This document shows positions 27,134 to 35,625 of a stretch of DNA of 64,000 bases, piece by piece. The position numbers were made by a program, and so were the translations under genes. Where the stretch lies: contig CALGZC010000004.1 of NCBI GenBank assembly GCA_937934745.1, positions 1 to 64,000 on the forward strand. Direction: 5' to 3'. The DNA comes from an uncultured Blastocatellia bacterium (GTDB lineage Bacteria; Acidobacteriota; Blastocatellia; Chloracidobacteriales; Chloracidobacteriaceae). Under the pieces are notes generated by a model. The model was given only the letters and a program-made list of their open reading frames with translations. It searched no databases and was not told the origin of the DNA. Every line of letters starts with the position of its first letter. Within the stretch, counting starts at the first letter, position 1.

Positions 27134-28114
27134 ATGTCGGATTCTGTGGCAGACGTTTGCCTTGTTGTTCCTGAACACCAGGCGCAGCACGATACCGGGA
27201 CGCACCCGGAGACGGCGGCGCGAGTTCACGGTGTCGTGTGCGCGCTCAGGCACGACGCGCAGTTGCGGGCAGCCTGTCGCTGGGAGAGGGGGCGCTCCGC
27301 GACGCTTGACGAAGTGTCCCGCGTGCATACGCCGGGACATATCGCGTTGGTCGCCGAGTCTGTTGCAAAGGCCCGGGAAACCGGGCGACGGGTGGCGCTT
27401 GATCCCGACACGGTGGTGTCGGCCGGTTCATATACGGCAGCACTCTCGGCCGTCGGTGCGACGTTGGCAGCGGTTGAAGCGGTCGGACGCGGTGACGCGC
27501 GGCGCGCGTTCGTCGCCGTTCGCCCTCCGGGTCACCACGCAACGGCCGGCCGCGCGATGGGCTTCTGCCTGTTCAACAACGTCGCCCTAGCCGCCCGTCA
27601 GGCCCAGCACCTCGGCTTCCAGCGTGTGCTCATCGTGGATTGGGATGTTCACCACGGCAACGGGACGCAGGAGATCTTTTACGCCGACCCATCGGTGTTT
27701 TTCTTTTCAGTGCATCAGTTCCCACACTACCCGGGCACGGGCAGCCGCTGGGAGTGCGGGACGGGCGACGGCACAGGTTACACCCTGAACGTTCCCTTAC
27801 CGGCGGGAACTTCTGCCGCCGAGTACCGTGCGGCGTTTGAAGCGGCGCTGGCAACAATTACCCGGCAGTTTCGGCCAGATTTCGTGCTGATCTCGGCCGG
27901 CTTCGATGCGCACATCAGCGATCCGCTCGGCGACCTCAACCTGACCGACGCCGACTTTGTGCATCTGACCCGCCTCATCGTTGACGTTGCGGAAACTTGC
28001 TGTGGTGGACGGGTCGTCTCGGTGCTTGAAGGTGGCTACAACCTGACAACGCTGCCCCAAACGGTGTGTGCGCATGTGGCTGCGCTCACCGCAGACCGCA
28101 GCCCGCCCCCCTGA
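27134..28114 (+). CDS. histone deacetylase-superfamily amidohydrolase
   Basis: 326 residues, arginase/deacetylase fold. Catalytic His pair in RPPGHHATAGRAMGFC (H134, H135); zinc ligands D171 and H173 in VDWDVHHGNGTQ and D258 in SAGFDAH; HQFPHYPGTG and the terminal LEGGYN are class II-like. Bacterial members deacetylate acetylpolyamines, acetoin-related compounds or protein lysines. With a divergent MocR regulator, a small acetylated amine is a reasonable but unproven substrate. The gene ends in a threefold 13-bp repeat. Confidence -1.
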   Translation: MSDSVADVCLVVPEHQAQHDTGTHPETAARVHGVVCALRHDAQLRAACRWERGRSATLDEVSRVHTPGHIALVAESVAKARETGRRVALDPDTVVSAGSYTAALSAVGATLAAVEAVGRGDARRAFVAVRPPGHHATAGRAMGFCLFNNVALAARQAQHLGFQRVLIVDWDVHHGNGTQEIFYADPSVFFFSVHQFPHYPGTGSRWECGTGDGTGYTLNVPLPAGTSAAEYRAAFEAALATITRQFRPDFVLISAGFDAHISDPLGDLNLTDADFVHLTRLIVDVAETCCGGRVVSVLEGGYNLTTLPQTVCAHVAALTADRSPPP

Positions 28115-28149
28115 AAACCCAACCTGAAAGCCTGCACTGAAAGCCCTGC
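28111..28149. repeat. three 13-bp imperfect tandem units across a stop codon
   Basis: CTGAAAACCCAAC, CTGAAAGCCTGCA and CTGAAAGCCCTGC follow each other at 28111, 28124 and 28137. The first contains the stop codon of the deacetylase gene, so the duplication begins inside the gene end. Confidence -1.
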
Positions 28150-28171
28150 GTGCCGGGGAAAGTCCGGCGGT

Positions 28172-28234
28172 GTTTTCGCCTGTTTTCGCCCCGTGTGTTC
28201 ACTGGCGGAGAGAGCCTTTAGGAGAGAGCCTTTA
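28172..28234. repeat. two more perfect tandem duplications before the YkgJ-like gene
   Basis: TGTTTTCGCC is repeated at 28172-28181 and 28182-28191; GGAGAGAGCCTTTA is repeated at 28207-28220 and 28221-28234. The second pair ends one base before the ATG at 28236 and doubles a Shine-Dalgarno-like GGAGAG, only the first or a shifted one being at usable distance. Confidence -1.
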
Positions 28235-28235
28235 A

Positions 28236-28862
28236 ATGACACATGCAGTAGCCCGATCACGCCTCCGACGACAACGTGTGACAGGAGGGCGGCGTGCGCC
28301 GATGGGGCAATCCGCCAGGGGCAAAGGGCGCGCACTGGCGCGACTGCGCCGCCTGAAGCAGTGGTTTGCACGTTACATTGGCAAAAACTACGGTCATCTT
28401 GCTGCCGATTGCGCCATCTGTCCGACACCGTGCTGCTCCGACGCCCAGTTTGTCAATGTTCACATTGTCCGGCTTGAGGCCGAGGCAATGGTCGAGACCT
28501 TGCGCCGGAGTCCACAACACGGGCCTGACAAGGTGCGCGCCGTTCAAGCACGGGCGCGCGCGGCGATTGCCCGGTACGGCCTGACGGAAACCGGCGATAC
28601 GTTTGCGCAGACATATGCTTGCCCTCTGTTTGAGCCGGGTGTTGGGTGCCTCGTTCACTGGAAGGCCAAACCAGCAGCTTGCATTCAACACGGCTGCTAT
28701 GAACGATGGGAGGACTTGCCCGAAACCGGCACCCAGCGCGCAGTCGAGCAACGGGTTGCAGCTTTGGACGAAGCCGTGTATGCCGCACCCGCCGTATGGT
28801 TGCCGATTCCACTCTGGATCGCCAAATTAGAGGAAGCGGAAGGCCATCAATCGTCATCGTGA
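28236..28862 (+). CDS. YkgJ-type cysteine-cluster protein
   Basis: 208 residues. A very basic N-terminus is followed by a cysteine cluster of the YkgJ/UPF0153 kind thought to bind zinc or iron: CAICPTPCC, then YACPLFEPGVGCLVHWKAKPAACIQHGC. Function in this family is not established. Another ATG at 28302 is possible. The gene is 76 bases before the zinc-ribbon gene on the same strand and may be cotranscribed. Confidence -1.
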   Translation: MTHAVARSRLRRQRVTGGRRAPMGQSARGKGRALARLRRLKQWFARYIGKNYGHLAADCAICPTPCCSDAQFVNVHIVRLEAEAMVETLRRSPQHGPDKVRAVQARARAAIARYGLTETGDTFAQTYACPLFEPGVGCLVHWKAKPAACIQHGCYERWEDLPETGTQRAVEQRVAALDEAVYAAPAVWLPIPLWIAKLEEAEGHQSSS

Positions 28863-28938
28863 GCCGTCGCTGTGCCGATGGCGTTTGCCACCTGAAAAAC
28901 CGAACAGGGTTTGAGTAACGTGGAGAGGGCTTGGGACT

Positions 28939-30549
28939 ATGCCGCCGACTGTCTGGTGCGCCCATCATGCCGTGCGCTTTCCCTTGAATTCGGCGTCAGT
29001 TGAGCAACTCTGTCCTGCCGGCCACAGTGTACGGCTGGAAGGGGTGACGGCCCATTGCCCGGTTTGTGATCTGTATTGGGATGCCCGGCAGGTGGAGCAA
29101 CCCGATGTGTGCCCATACTGTCAGACGCCGAATGTCACCCGCCGGCTCTGTCACACGTGCGAACAAATCACCTACCTTCCGCCAGACGTGTCCGGTCGGC
29201 CGCAATGTTCCCGCTGCGGTACTGTGTTCGACAAGGATGAAGCGCTATCCCATACGTGCCGTTTCCTGCGGACAACCGTCGTCACACAGCATCGCCAGTG
29301 TCCGGTCTGCCAGTCACCGGTAGAGGCTCCGGCGGCTGTTTCACAATCCGGCGCCGCCACCCAGGCGATCATCGTCCGTCCGGGGCTGCCCCCGGCAACT
29401 ACGGAAACCGAGGCTACGTCGGCGGCGGTTGCTCTGGAGGAGGGCATCACCATCACAGCGCCGGTACGGGCACGCGAACTGCACCAACGCTATTTGCCAA
29501 AGCTCATTCGCGTCCACTTTGACTACAACCTGCGCCGTTTCCTCCGCAACGAGAAAGGGCTGTTCTACGCCTGTGGCGTCGGCACGCCGCCGAACAGCTA
29601 CCACATCATTCCAAGCTGGTCGCGCTTCGGTGTCGCAGGTGATTTTGTCCATTGGTTTTCCGAAATTTTTGAGTGTGACCGGCCGCGCGGGGGGGAAATC
29701 TGGGTTTCTGCGCCGGCCATTGCCGACGCGGAAGGGGTTCTGCAGGTCAAGGGACGGCTGGAAGTCAATCGCCCGCCAGATGTACCGCCGCCATCCGATG
29801 TGCTGCTGCCATCTGAGGCTGTCGCGTCGCCGGTCAGGGTGGCTGAAGCCGCCTCAAAAACCATAGCTATTGACGCTGCACTGCCGCTCGACCCTGTGGT
29901 GCATCCTGCGCCGGCTACCTCGGAGGAGGGCAAACAACGGGGAACCCAGCCCAGGCCGTTGCCGGCCCGGCGCGCGCGGCGGCGGTGGTTATGGCCGACG
30001 GTTGTGGTGGTTGGGATTGCAGGTTTGACTGTGTGGAAAACGTACTTGGTGCCGCCGGCAGCCATCAACCAAACCAAAACTGCACCTCAGCCTTCTGGAT
30101 CGCAGCCCAACCAACCGCAAGCTGCGAACCAAACCGGCCAGGAGGCAATTCTCACAGCGCTGGACGGCCTGGCGCAGGCGTTCAGTGCCCAACAACGTGA
30201 GCACTACCGCAGCTACTTCAATACGACGCTCCGGCCATACTACAACCGGCGCGAGGAAATGTCCGAGCGCGCCGTCAACGACATGGCGAAGCTAGGGGAG
30301 ATGTACACAGAGCTTTCCATGGCCCATGCCATGTCCCAGGTGCAACTTGACGCCGGTGGAGAAAGCGCAACAGTGCTGACCGACCGGACGTTGCGCGGCC
30401 GCCATCGGCAGACAGGAGAGACCCTAAACGACACCAGGCACCTTCGCTACCGCTTTGTCAAGCGTGGCCGGTACTGGCTGGTGGCCGGCGTCACAGAGGT
30501 CAAACCGACGTCGGAGACGCCACTCAAGTCGAAGGCGAGAGCGAAGTAG
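28939..30549 (+). CDS. zinc-ribbon membrane protein with C-terminal NTF2-like region
   Basis: 536 residues, not a named family. Residues 20-130 carry five CxxC pairs (CPVC, CPYC, CHTC, CSRC, CPVC), a string of zinc ribbons. Residues 170-260 form a globular region (HQRYLPKLIRVHFDYNLRRFLRNEKGLFYACGVG). A basic stretch and one transmembrane helix at about 352-372 follow, then a Gln/Asn/Pro linker, and residues 400-525 look like an NTF2/SnoaL-type domain (GLAQAFSAQQREHYRSYF...FVKRGRYWLVAGV), presumably outside. This layout suggests a sensor or scaffold passing the membrane once. GGAGAGG precedes the ATG. Confidence -1.
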   Translation: MPPTVWCAHHAVRFPLNSASVEQLCPAGHSVRLEGVTAHCPVCDLYWDARQVEQPDVCPYCQTPNVTRRLCHTCEQITYLPPDVSGRPQCSRCGTVFDKDEALSHTCRFLRTTVVTQHRQCPVCQSPVEAPAAVSQSGAATQAIIVRPGLPPATTETEATSAAVALEEGITITAPVRARELHQRYLPKLIRVHFDYNLRRFLRNEKGLFYACGVGTPPNSYHIIPSWSRFGVAGDFVHWFSEIFECDRPRGGEIWVSAPAIADAEGVLQVKGRLEVNRPPDVPPPSDVLLPSEAVASPVRVAEAASKTIAIDAALPLDPVVHPAPATSEEGKQRGTQPRPLPARRARRRWLWPTVVVVGIAGLTVWKTYLVPPAAINQTKTAPQPSGSQPNQPQAANQTGQEAILTALDGLAQAFSAQQREHYRSYFNTTLRPYYNRREEMSERAVNDMAKLGEMYTELSMAHAMSQVQLDAGGESATVLTDRTLRGRHRQTGETLNDTRHLRYRFVKRGRYWLVAGVTEVKPTSETPLKSKARAK

Positions 30550-30697
30550 TCGTCATCGGGGTCAAGGTGTCCGGCCACAGTGCGCCGACGGTCGAAAGCA
30601 GCACAACGCAGCACTCGGATTGCGCGCACCGTGTGCCAAGCCATAGGCAGCACACGCCTTGTCACGTCCTGATGGGTCGTTTTACCGTCGCAGCGCG

Positions 30698-30725
30698 CAG
30701 AATGCTTTTTTCAGAATGCTTGTTC
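30698..30725. repeat. 14-bp imperfect tandem duplication upstream of folD
   Basis: CAGAATGCTTTTTT at 30698-30711 and CAGAATGCTTGTTC at 30712-30725, sharing the first ten bases and followed by a partial third start. It lies within the 203-base gap before folD. Confidence -1.
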
Positions 30726-30752
30726 AGGATTCTTTCGCTGGAGGGAGCTGCT

Positions 30753-31673
30753 GTGAGCGCGCAAATCCTCGATGGCGTGACGGTTGCCGCAAAGCTCAAT
30801 GAGGAAACCGCAGAACGCTGTCGCCATCTGACGGCACGGGGTGTCCGGCCAGGCCTGGCCGCCGTTCTCGTCGGCGACAATCCGGCTTCGCGAACGTATG
30901 TTGCCGCCAAAGCCAAAACCTGTACCCGGCTGGGTCTCTATTCGGAAGTCATTCCGCTCCCCACCGAGACCACAACCGATGAACTCCTCACACGGATTGC
31001 CACGCTCAACCAGCGCGCCGACATTCACGGTATCCTTGTCCAAATGCCCTTGCCGCCGCAGATTGACACGCCGACGGTCATTCGGGCGATTGATCCGGAC
31101 AAGGATGTGGATGGTTTCCACCCGGTCAATGTCGGACGTCTCGCCCTCAAACAAGAGGGCTTTATTCCCTGTACCCCCGCAGGGGTGCTGGCGCTGCTGG
31201 AGCACTACGACATTCGACTGCGGGGACGGCGCGCCGTGGTTCTTGGCCGGAGCACAATTGTCGGCCTGCCGCTGGCGTTGCTTTTGCTCCATCGCGACGC
31301 AACGGTGACGGTGTGCCATTCGCGAACATCCGACTTGGCCGCCGTCGCGCACACCGCCGACATCCTCGTGGCTGCCATCGGACGGACAGCCCTCGTGACG
31401 GGGGAGTTCATCCGTCCCGGCGCCGTGGTTGTTGATGTCGGCATTAACCGCCTCACAACGCCGGATGAAGTCCGCAGGTACTTCGGCGACAATCCGTCGC
31501 GGCTCGCCGAGTTAGACAAGAAAGGGTACACCCTGATCGGCGACGTCCACCCCCGTCAGGCAGCCGACTGCGCCGGCTACCTGACGCCCGTGCCCGGAGG
31601 CGTCGGGCCACTGACAATCGCCATGCTGATGCGCAACACCCTGCTTGCCGCCGAGCGCGCTTGCCGCCCATGA
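30753..31673 (+). CDS. folD: bifunctional methylenetetrahydrofolate dehydrogenase/cyclohydrolase
   Basis: 306 residues. Interconverts 5,10-methylene-, methenyl- and 10-formyl-THF with NADP. Motifs: AAVLVGDNPASRTYVAAKAK with the catalytic Lys, GILVQMPLPPQID, DKDVDGFHPVNVG, VVLGRSTIVGLPLALLLL for the cofactor, and the C-terminal TPVPGGVGPLTIAMLM. GTG start with GAGGGAG upstream; the frame extends 62 codons further without support. It shares the folate pool with the MTHFR fusion at 19.4 kb. Confidence -1.
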   Translation: MSAQILDGVTVAAKLNEETAERCRHLTARGVRPGLAAVLVGDNPASRTYVAAKAKTCTRLGLYSEVIPLPTETTTDELLTRIATLNQRADIHGILVQMPLPPQIDTPTVIRAIDPDKDVDGFHPVNVGRLALKQEGFIPCTPAGVLALLEHYDIRLRGRRAVVLGRSTIVGLPLALLLLHRDATVTVCHSRTSDLAAVAHTADILVAAIGRTALVTGEFIRPGAVVVDVGINRLTTPDEVRRYFGDNPSRLAELDKKGYTLIGDVHPRQAADCAGYLTPVPGGVGPLTIAMLMRNTLLAAERACRP

Positions 31674-31766
31674 AGAATGTTTCATAATCGCCAGTGCTGC
31701 CTCCTAAGAAACAACGGTCTGGTGGTGACCCGAACGGTGAGCCGCTCGGCATTCGGCGCAGTGGAT

Positions 31767-32261
31767 ATGAATGATCTGTCCGACGCAAGCTTTTACATCG
31801 CGCCAATGCTGGAAAGCGATCTACCGGCCGTCGTTGAGTTGGAGCGCCTGGCGCGGTTGAGCCGTTGGGGTTATGAGAGCTATCGCACGGAGCTGCGCCA
31901 CAATCCGCTGGCCGTGATGCTTGTCGTGCGCGGCCGAGTTCCGTTTGTGACACGTCTGATCTACGGTTTTCTTGTTGGGCGCGTCCAGCCTGCTGCCCGT
32001 CACGACGGACGCGAACTACACATTGCCAACCTTGCCGTCTATCCTGAAGTGCGACGGCAGGGGCTAGGACGGCGGTTGTTGAAAGAAGCCATGTACACCG
32101 GGCGTCTCTACGGGGCAGCAACGGCCTGTCTCGAAGTCCGCCTGTCGAATGCGGCTGCCCAAGCTCTTTACCTCTCACTGGGCTTTACCGCAATCGCCCG
32201 GCGGCGCGGCTTTTACACCGATCCTCCCGAAGACGGCCTGCTCATGGAAGTCAAGCTTTAG
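31767..32261 (+). CDS. GNAT-family N-acetyltransferase, RimI-like
   Basis: 164 residues with the acetyl-CoA-binding motif A VYPEVRRQGLGRRLLKEAM and the RimI-like LEVRLSNAAAQALYLSLGFTAIARRRGFYTDPPEDGLLM. RimI-type enzymes acetylate protein N-termini such as that of ribosomal S18; the exact target here is open. Start at ATG 31767, where the GNAT fold begins; the frame is open 30 codons upstream. It follows folD by 93 bases. Confidence -1.
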   Translation: MNDLSDASFYIAPMLESDLPAVVELERLARLSRWGYESYRTELRHNPLAVMLVVRGRVPFVTRLIYGFLVGRVQPAARHDGRELHIANLAVYPEVRRQGLGRRLLKEAMYTGRLYGAATACLEVRLSNAAAQALYLSLGFTAIARRRGFYTDPPEDGLLMEVKL

Positions 32262-32386
32262 CCGGCATTCCGTCGCCTCGGCGTGCCTGTCTGCGCTTGC
32301 CCACGCAGGGGGCAACTGCCTGGTTGGCGGGCAAGTCGCATCGGTTGTACTCCCTGTCATCTCTGCTCCCCAGGCGCATCAACGGA

Positions 32387-33403
32387 CTAACGCGCGTGGC
32401 CATTGTCATACCCGACGGGGACTTGCTCAGGGGAAAGGTCCTTATGTGCCTGACCGCGGAACGGCGGTTTATCCCAGTTTGCCAACACCCCATTCCACGG
32501 CGGAATGACAAGCGAAACCCGTCCGGCGCAGATGGATTTACAGCCAAGGCGAATGATCGGATGTGATGTTCCGTCATAGGGATAGCCAATTTTCGCCAGG
32601 CGCGTCACTTCAAACGGCGTAATAGCGTTGAGGTTTTCCTCTCCGCTCAGGATGCCGATCCAGCATGTTCCACACGAGCCGGTTTGACATTCAACCGGGA
32701 TCGGCCCTGCCACGCAACGGGGGTCTTTTTCCCTAAAGGCAGCCGCGTTGGGCATCTGCCCTGCCGCCATTGTCAGTGTTTGGCCGCAGATTGCCTTGAA
32801 CGCGGCCGCCGGATCGGTTTCATCAAAGCGGATCGTGTAGGTTTGATTGATTTCGCTCCGCAGCAGTCGGTCCCACAGTGAGTGCGGCTCGGGCCGGCGG
32901 CGTTCGGCCACCACATACGCCGGCTCGAGTGGTTGCGCCGCAATGGGCGGCGGCGGTGTCTTGAACGCTTCCAGACCAACCTGCTGTAGCGTCGCATATG
33001 CGACGGCCGTGATCCCCAGCGCCAAGTCGGGAGCGACGCCGGTGCGCCGCGCTGCCTGACGGATGTGACTTTCAAGGGAAGTTCGCGGCGGCGTCTTGAG
33101 GTCGGTCAAGACTGCTTGTTGTACCTTGGGCCAGTAGCGATGGCCGTAGAAAAACCGGTGTGACGTGTGCACCTGATCGCGTAGGTGGTAGCGCCCCCTG
33201 AGCAAACAATCCCGCTGCGCACGCGCCTCATCTTCGGTGAGCATCCGAAACAGCTTGACCGGGTGGAAGGCAAACCATACCCGCAGCGCGTGGCGGTCAA
33301 CCTCATGGACATCGGGCAGTAGGCTGGCGACAATGTCACCCCAGGCCTGGTCGTCATGGCGACGTAAAAACTCAATGAACTGATGGGCAGCATCCGGTAT
33401 CAC
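32387..33403 (-). CDS. 2Fe-2S ferredoxin-domain protein with long helical N-terminal region
   Basis: 338 residues from a GTG at 33403 that has GGGGGA upstream. Residues 1-180 are predicted helical and belong to no family I know. Residues 185-320 form a plant-type 2Fe-2S ferredoxin domain: Cys239, Cys244, Cys247 in VECQTGSCGTCWIG and Cys288 in RLGCKS. It would accept or donate electrons at about ferredoxin potential. The frame is open upstream past the true start, but that part is Ser/Thr-rich shadow. Divergent from the MDR dehydrogenase gene; the 112-base gap contains the palindrome AAGGTACCTT at 33428-33437. Confidence -1.
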   Translation of the reverse strand: MIPDAAHQFIEFLRRHDDQAWGDIVASLLPDVHEVDRHALRVWFAFHPVKLFRMLTEDEARAQRDCLLRGRYHLRDQVHTSHRFFYGHRYWPKVQQAVLTDLKTPPRTSLESHIRQAARRTGVAPDLALGITAVAYATLQQVGLEAFKTPPPPIAAQPLEPAYVVAERRRPEPHSLWDRLLRSEINQTYTIRFDETDPAAAFKAICGQTLTMAAGQMPNAAAFREKDPRCVAGPIPVECQTGSCGTCWIGILSGEENLNAITPFEVTRLAKIGYPYDGTSHPIIRLGCKSICAGRVSLVIPPWNGVLANWDKPPFRGQAHKDLSPEQVPVGYDNGHAR

Positions 33404-33515
33404 AGCGGTCGTCCCCCAACATTTATAAAGGTACCTTCTTGAAGGCCGGTTCGGTGCGAAATCCTGTATCGTATCCAGACTGTTACCGGGATGTCTACTC
33501 AGTGCGGAGATGGTG

Positions 33516-34499
33516 ATGCAGGCGCTGCGGTTGGTCGGCAAGCAGCTTGAGGTGGTTGATGTTCCGCGTCCATCTGGAACGGATATGGCGCTTGTGCGCG
33601 TTGAGTACGCCGGCATTTGCGCGACAGACATGGCCATCGTCGAGGGTGGTTATACCGATCACGCGGGGACACTCGGTCACGAGTTTGTCGGCATTGTCGA
33701 GTCCGCGCCTGAGCCGGACTGGATTGGGCGGCGGGTTGTCGCCGACATTAACATCGGATGCGGCCGCTGCACTGCTTGTAAGGCCGGTCATCGGCGCCAC
33801 TGCGTAGAACGTGCCGTCGTGGGGATTCGCGGGTGGGATGGCGCGTTCGCCGAATGTGTCGCCGTCCCGCCGTCCAACTTGTATGCCGTCCCGGACACCG
33901 TTTCTGCACTGGATGCCGTATTTGCCGAGCCGCTGGCCGCTGCCGCGCGCCTGTTGGAGCAGGTCAACCTCTCACCGGCGGCGACAATCGGTGTGCTTGG
34001 CGATGGCAAACTCGGTCAGTTGATTGCCCAGGTGCTTCAGGCGCATCAGCGGTCGGTGACACTGATCGGCCGTCATGCCCGTAAGCTGGACATCGCCGCG
34101 CAGTTCGGGATAGCCGTCGGCTTTGCCGATGAACTAAAGTCGGCTACGCGGTTGTTTGATGTGGTAGTGGAAGCGACAGGTCGGGCAGATGGTTTGGCTG
34201 CCGCGTTGCGCTTGGTGCGGCCCTGTGGGACGGTTGTCTTGAAGTCCACGTTTCACGGTACGTGGCCGCTGCCCCCGGCTGCAGTCGTCGTGCCGGAAGT
34301 GACGATTGTCGGTTCACGCTGTGGTGATATGGCCAGGGCGCTGGCGTTGCTGGCGGCCGGGGTCGTCCGGCCGGCCAGACTCATTGAGGCAGTGTACGAC
34401 CTGCGGGACGGCCCCCTGGCGTTTCAGCATGCCAGGACACCAGGTACGCTCAAGGTCTTACTGCGCATGGCCGGGACATCCGGCAACCGTGTTGGGTGA
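33516..34499 (+). CDS. zinc-type medium-chain alcohol dehydrogenase
   Basis: 327 residues of the MDR superfamily. Catalytic zinc region: CATDMAIVEGGY and GHEFVG; structural zinc CGRCTACKAGHRRHC; nucleotide-binding VLGDGKLGQLIAQ. The arrangement resembles polyol/threonine-dehydrogenase-like relatives; the substrate is not readable. ATG 33516 has GGAG at good distance; ATG 33510 is too close. Its divergent neighbour is the 2Fe-2S protein, perhaps a redox partner, which is only inference. Confidence -1.
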   Translation: MQALRLVGKQLEVVDVPRPSGTDMALVRVEYAGICATDMAIVEGGYTDHAGTLGHEFVGIVESAPEPDWIGRRVVADINIGCGRCTACKAGHRRHCVERAVVGIRGWDGAFAECVAVPPSNLYAVPDTVSALDAVFAEPLAAAARLLEQVNLSPAATIGVLGDGKLGQLIAQVLQAHQRSVTLIGRHARKLDIAAQFGIAVGFADELKSATRLFDVVVEATGRADGLAAALRLVRPCGTVVLKSTFHGTWPLPPAAVVVPEVTIVGSRCGDMARALALLAAGVVRPARLIEAVYDLRDGPLAFQHARTPGTLKVLLRMAGTSGNRVG

Positions 34500-34674
34500 A
34501 GCGTCCAAACGACACGCTCGCACCGGCTTCGCACAAAGCAAGCGGTTGACGCAGTAGGCTGATTTCTGGTAACTCGTAGCCAAGCTTTACATTGAAAGCC
34601 AGTTTTCCAGGGCGAGTTTTATCGGTTCGTCTCGCATCCGTCGTCGAGCCGATTTTTTCCAATAAGGTGACACC

Positions 34675-35625
34675 ATGCCATTGACTTCTTTGCGACCGAT
34701 GCTGGTTCGTTCATTGACGGGATTGACGCTGACAGCTCTGGTCGCCGGCGGTGGGTTTGTCCACGGGCAAAATCCGGCGGAAACAACGGTGCCGCGCTTG
34801 GTGATGTCCGAGGCGATGCGTGTGTGTGCCGGTTATATTGGCCCGGCAGCCCCCGATGACCTCCAAATCGTCGGCAGCGACAAGGAAGCCTACGTACGTG
34901 AGTTTTCACAAGGTGACTTGGTCTATATCAACCGTGGGCGCGATGCGAACTTACAAGCCGGTGCGGAGTACCAGATTGTCCGCAATGTTGGCCCGGTCAG
35001 CGATTTAGCCAGGAAAGGGCGCGTGTTAGGCACGCTCGTGCAGGAGCTTGGCTTGTTGCGGATCACGGAAGTCCGTGATACATCGTCCACGGCGGAAATC
35101 ACATTGGTCTGCGTTGGGACGGTCAATTTGGGCGACGCTTTGGTGCCGTACGAGCGGCGTCCGATTCCGGCTGTGCGTCCCTACCGTCCGCTTTCGATTG
35201 TCGGCGCGCCAACTGGACGGGCGACAGGGCAGATTCTGGCCTCCCAGATGTCGCGAGAGCAACTTGTTCGGAACGACATTGTGTATATCAACCTTGGCGC
35301 CGACGATGGCATCAAGGTGGGGGACTACCTGACGGTCTATCGCCCGCTGGCCACCGATTCGATCTCTCGCTTCCGTGATGACCGGATCGGACAACGTCGC
35401 AATGACGGTTTTTCCAGCGACCGTTTTCGAACTCGAGACAATGCTTCCCTCACTTCCTCGCCGAAAGGCTATCCACAAGTGGCCGAACGAATACCTCGGA
35501 ATGAGTTGCCGCGCACGCTGGTCGGTGAAGTGGTCATCATTCGCACGGAGGCAAATACGGCGGTTGGAGTGCTCACTCGGACGACGCGCGAAGCCGTGAT
35601 CGGTGACCGCGTTGAATTGCAGTGA
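34675..35625 (+). CDS. exported protein with two internal repeats, unknown function
   Basis: 316 residues with a signal peptide (about 1-31, cleavage near VHGQ). An internal duplication is visible: GDLVYINRGRDANLQAGAEYQIVR (80-103) matches NDIVYINLGADDGIKVGDYLTVYR (200-223), and each is followed by a strand pattern ending in a Gly-Asp turn (LVQELGLLRITEV...LGDALV at 121-157; LVGEVVIIRTEA...IGDRVELQ at 282-316). This looks like the C-terminal beta-domain of FlgT-like envelope proteins used twice. Function unknown. Its end overlaps the start of alr by 23 bases. Confidence -1.
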   Translation: MPLTSLRPMLVRSLTGLTLTALVAGGGFVHGQNPAETTVPRLVMSEAMRVCAGYIGPAAPDDLQIVGSDKEAYVREFSQGDLVYINRGRDANLQAGAEYQIVRNVGPVSDLARKGRVLGTLVQELGLLRITEVRDTSSTAEITLVCVGTVNLGDALVPYERRPIPAVRPYRPLSIVGAPTGRATGQILASQMSREQLVRNDIVYINLGADDGIKVGDYLTVYRPLATDSISRFRDDRIGQRRNDGFSSDRFRTRDNASLTSSPKGYPQVAERIPRNELPRTLVGEVVIIRTEANTAVGVLTRTTREAVIGDRVELQ

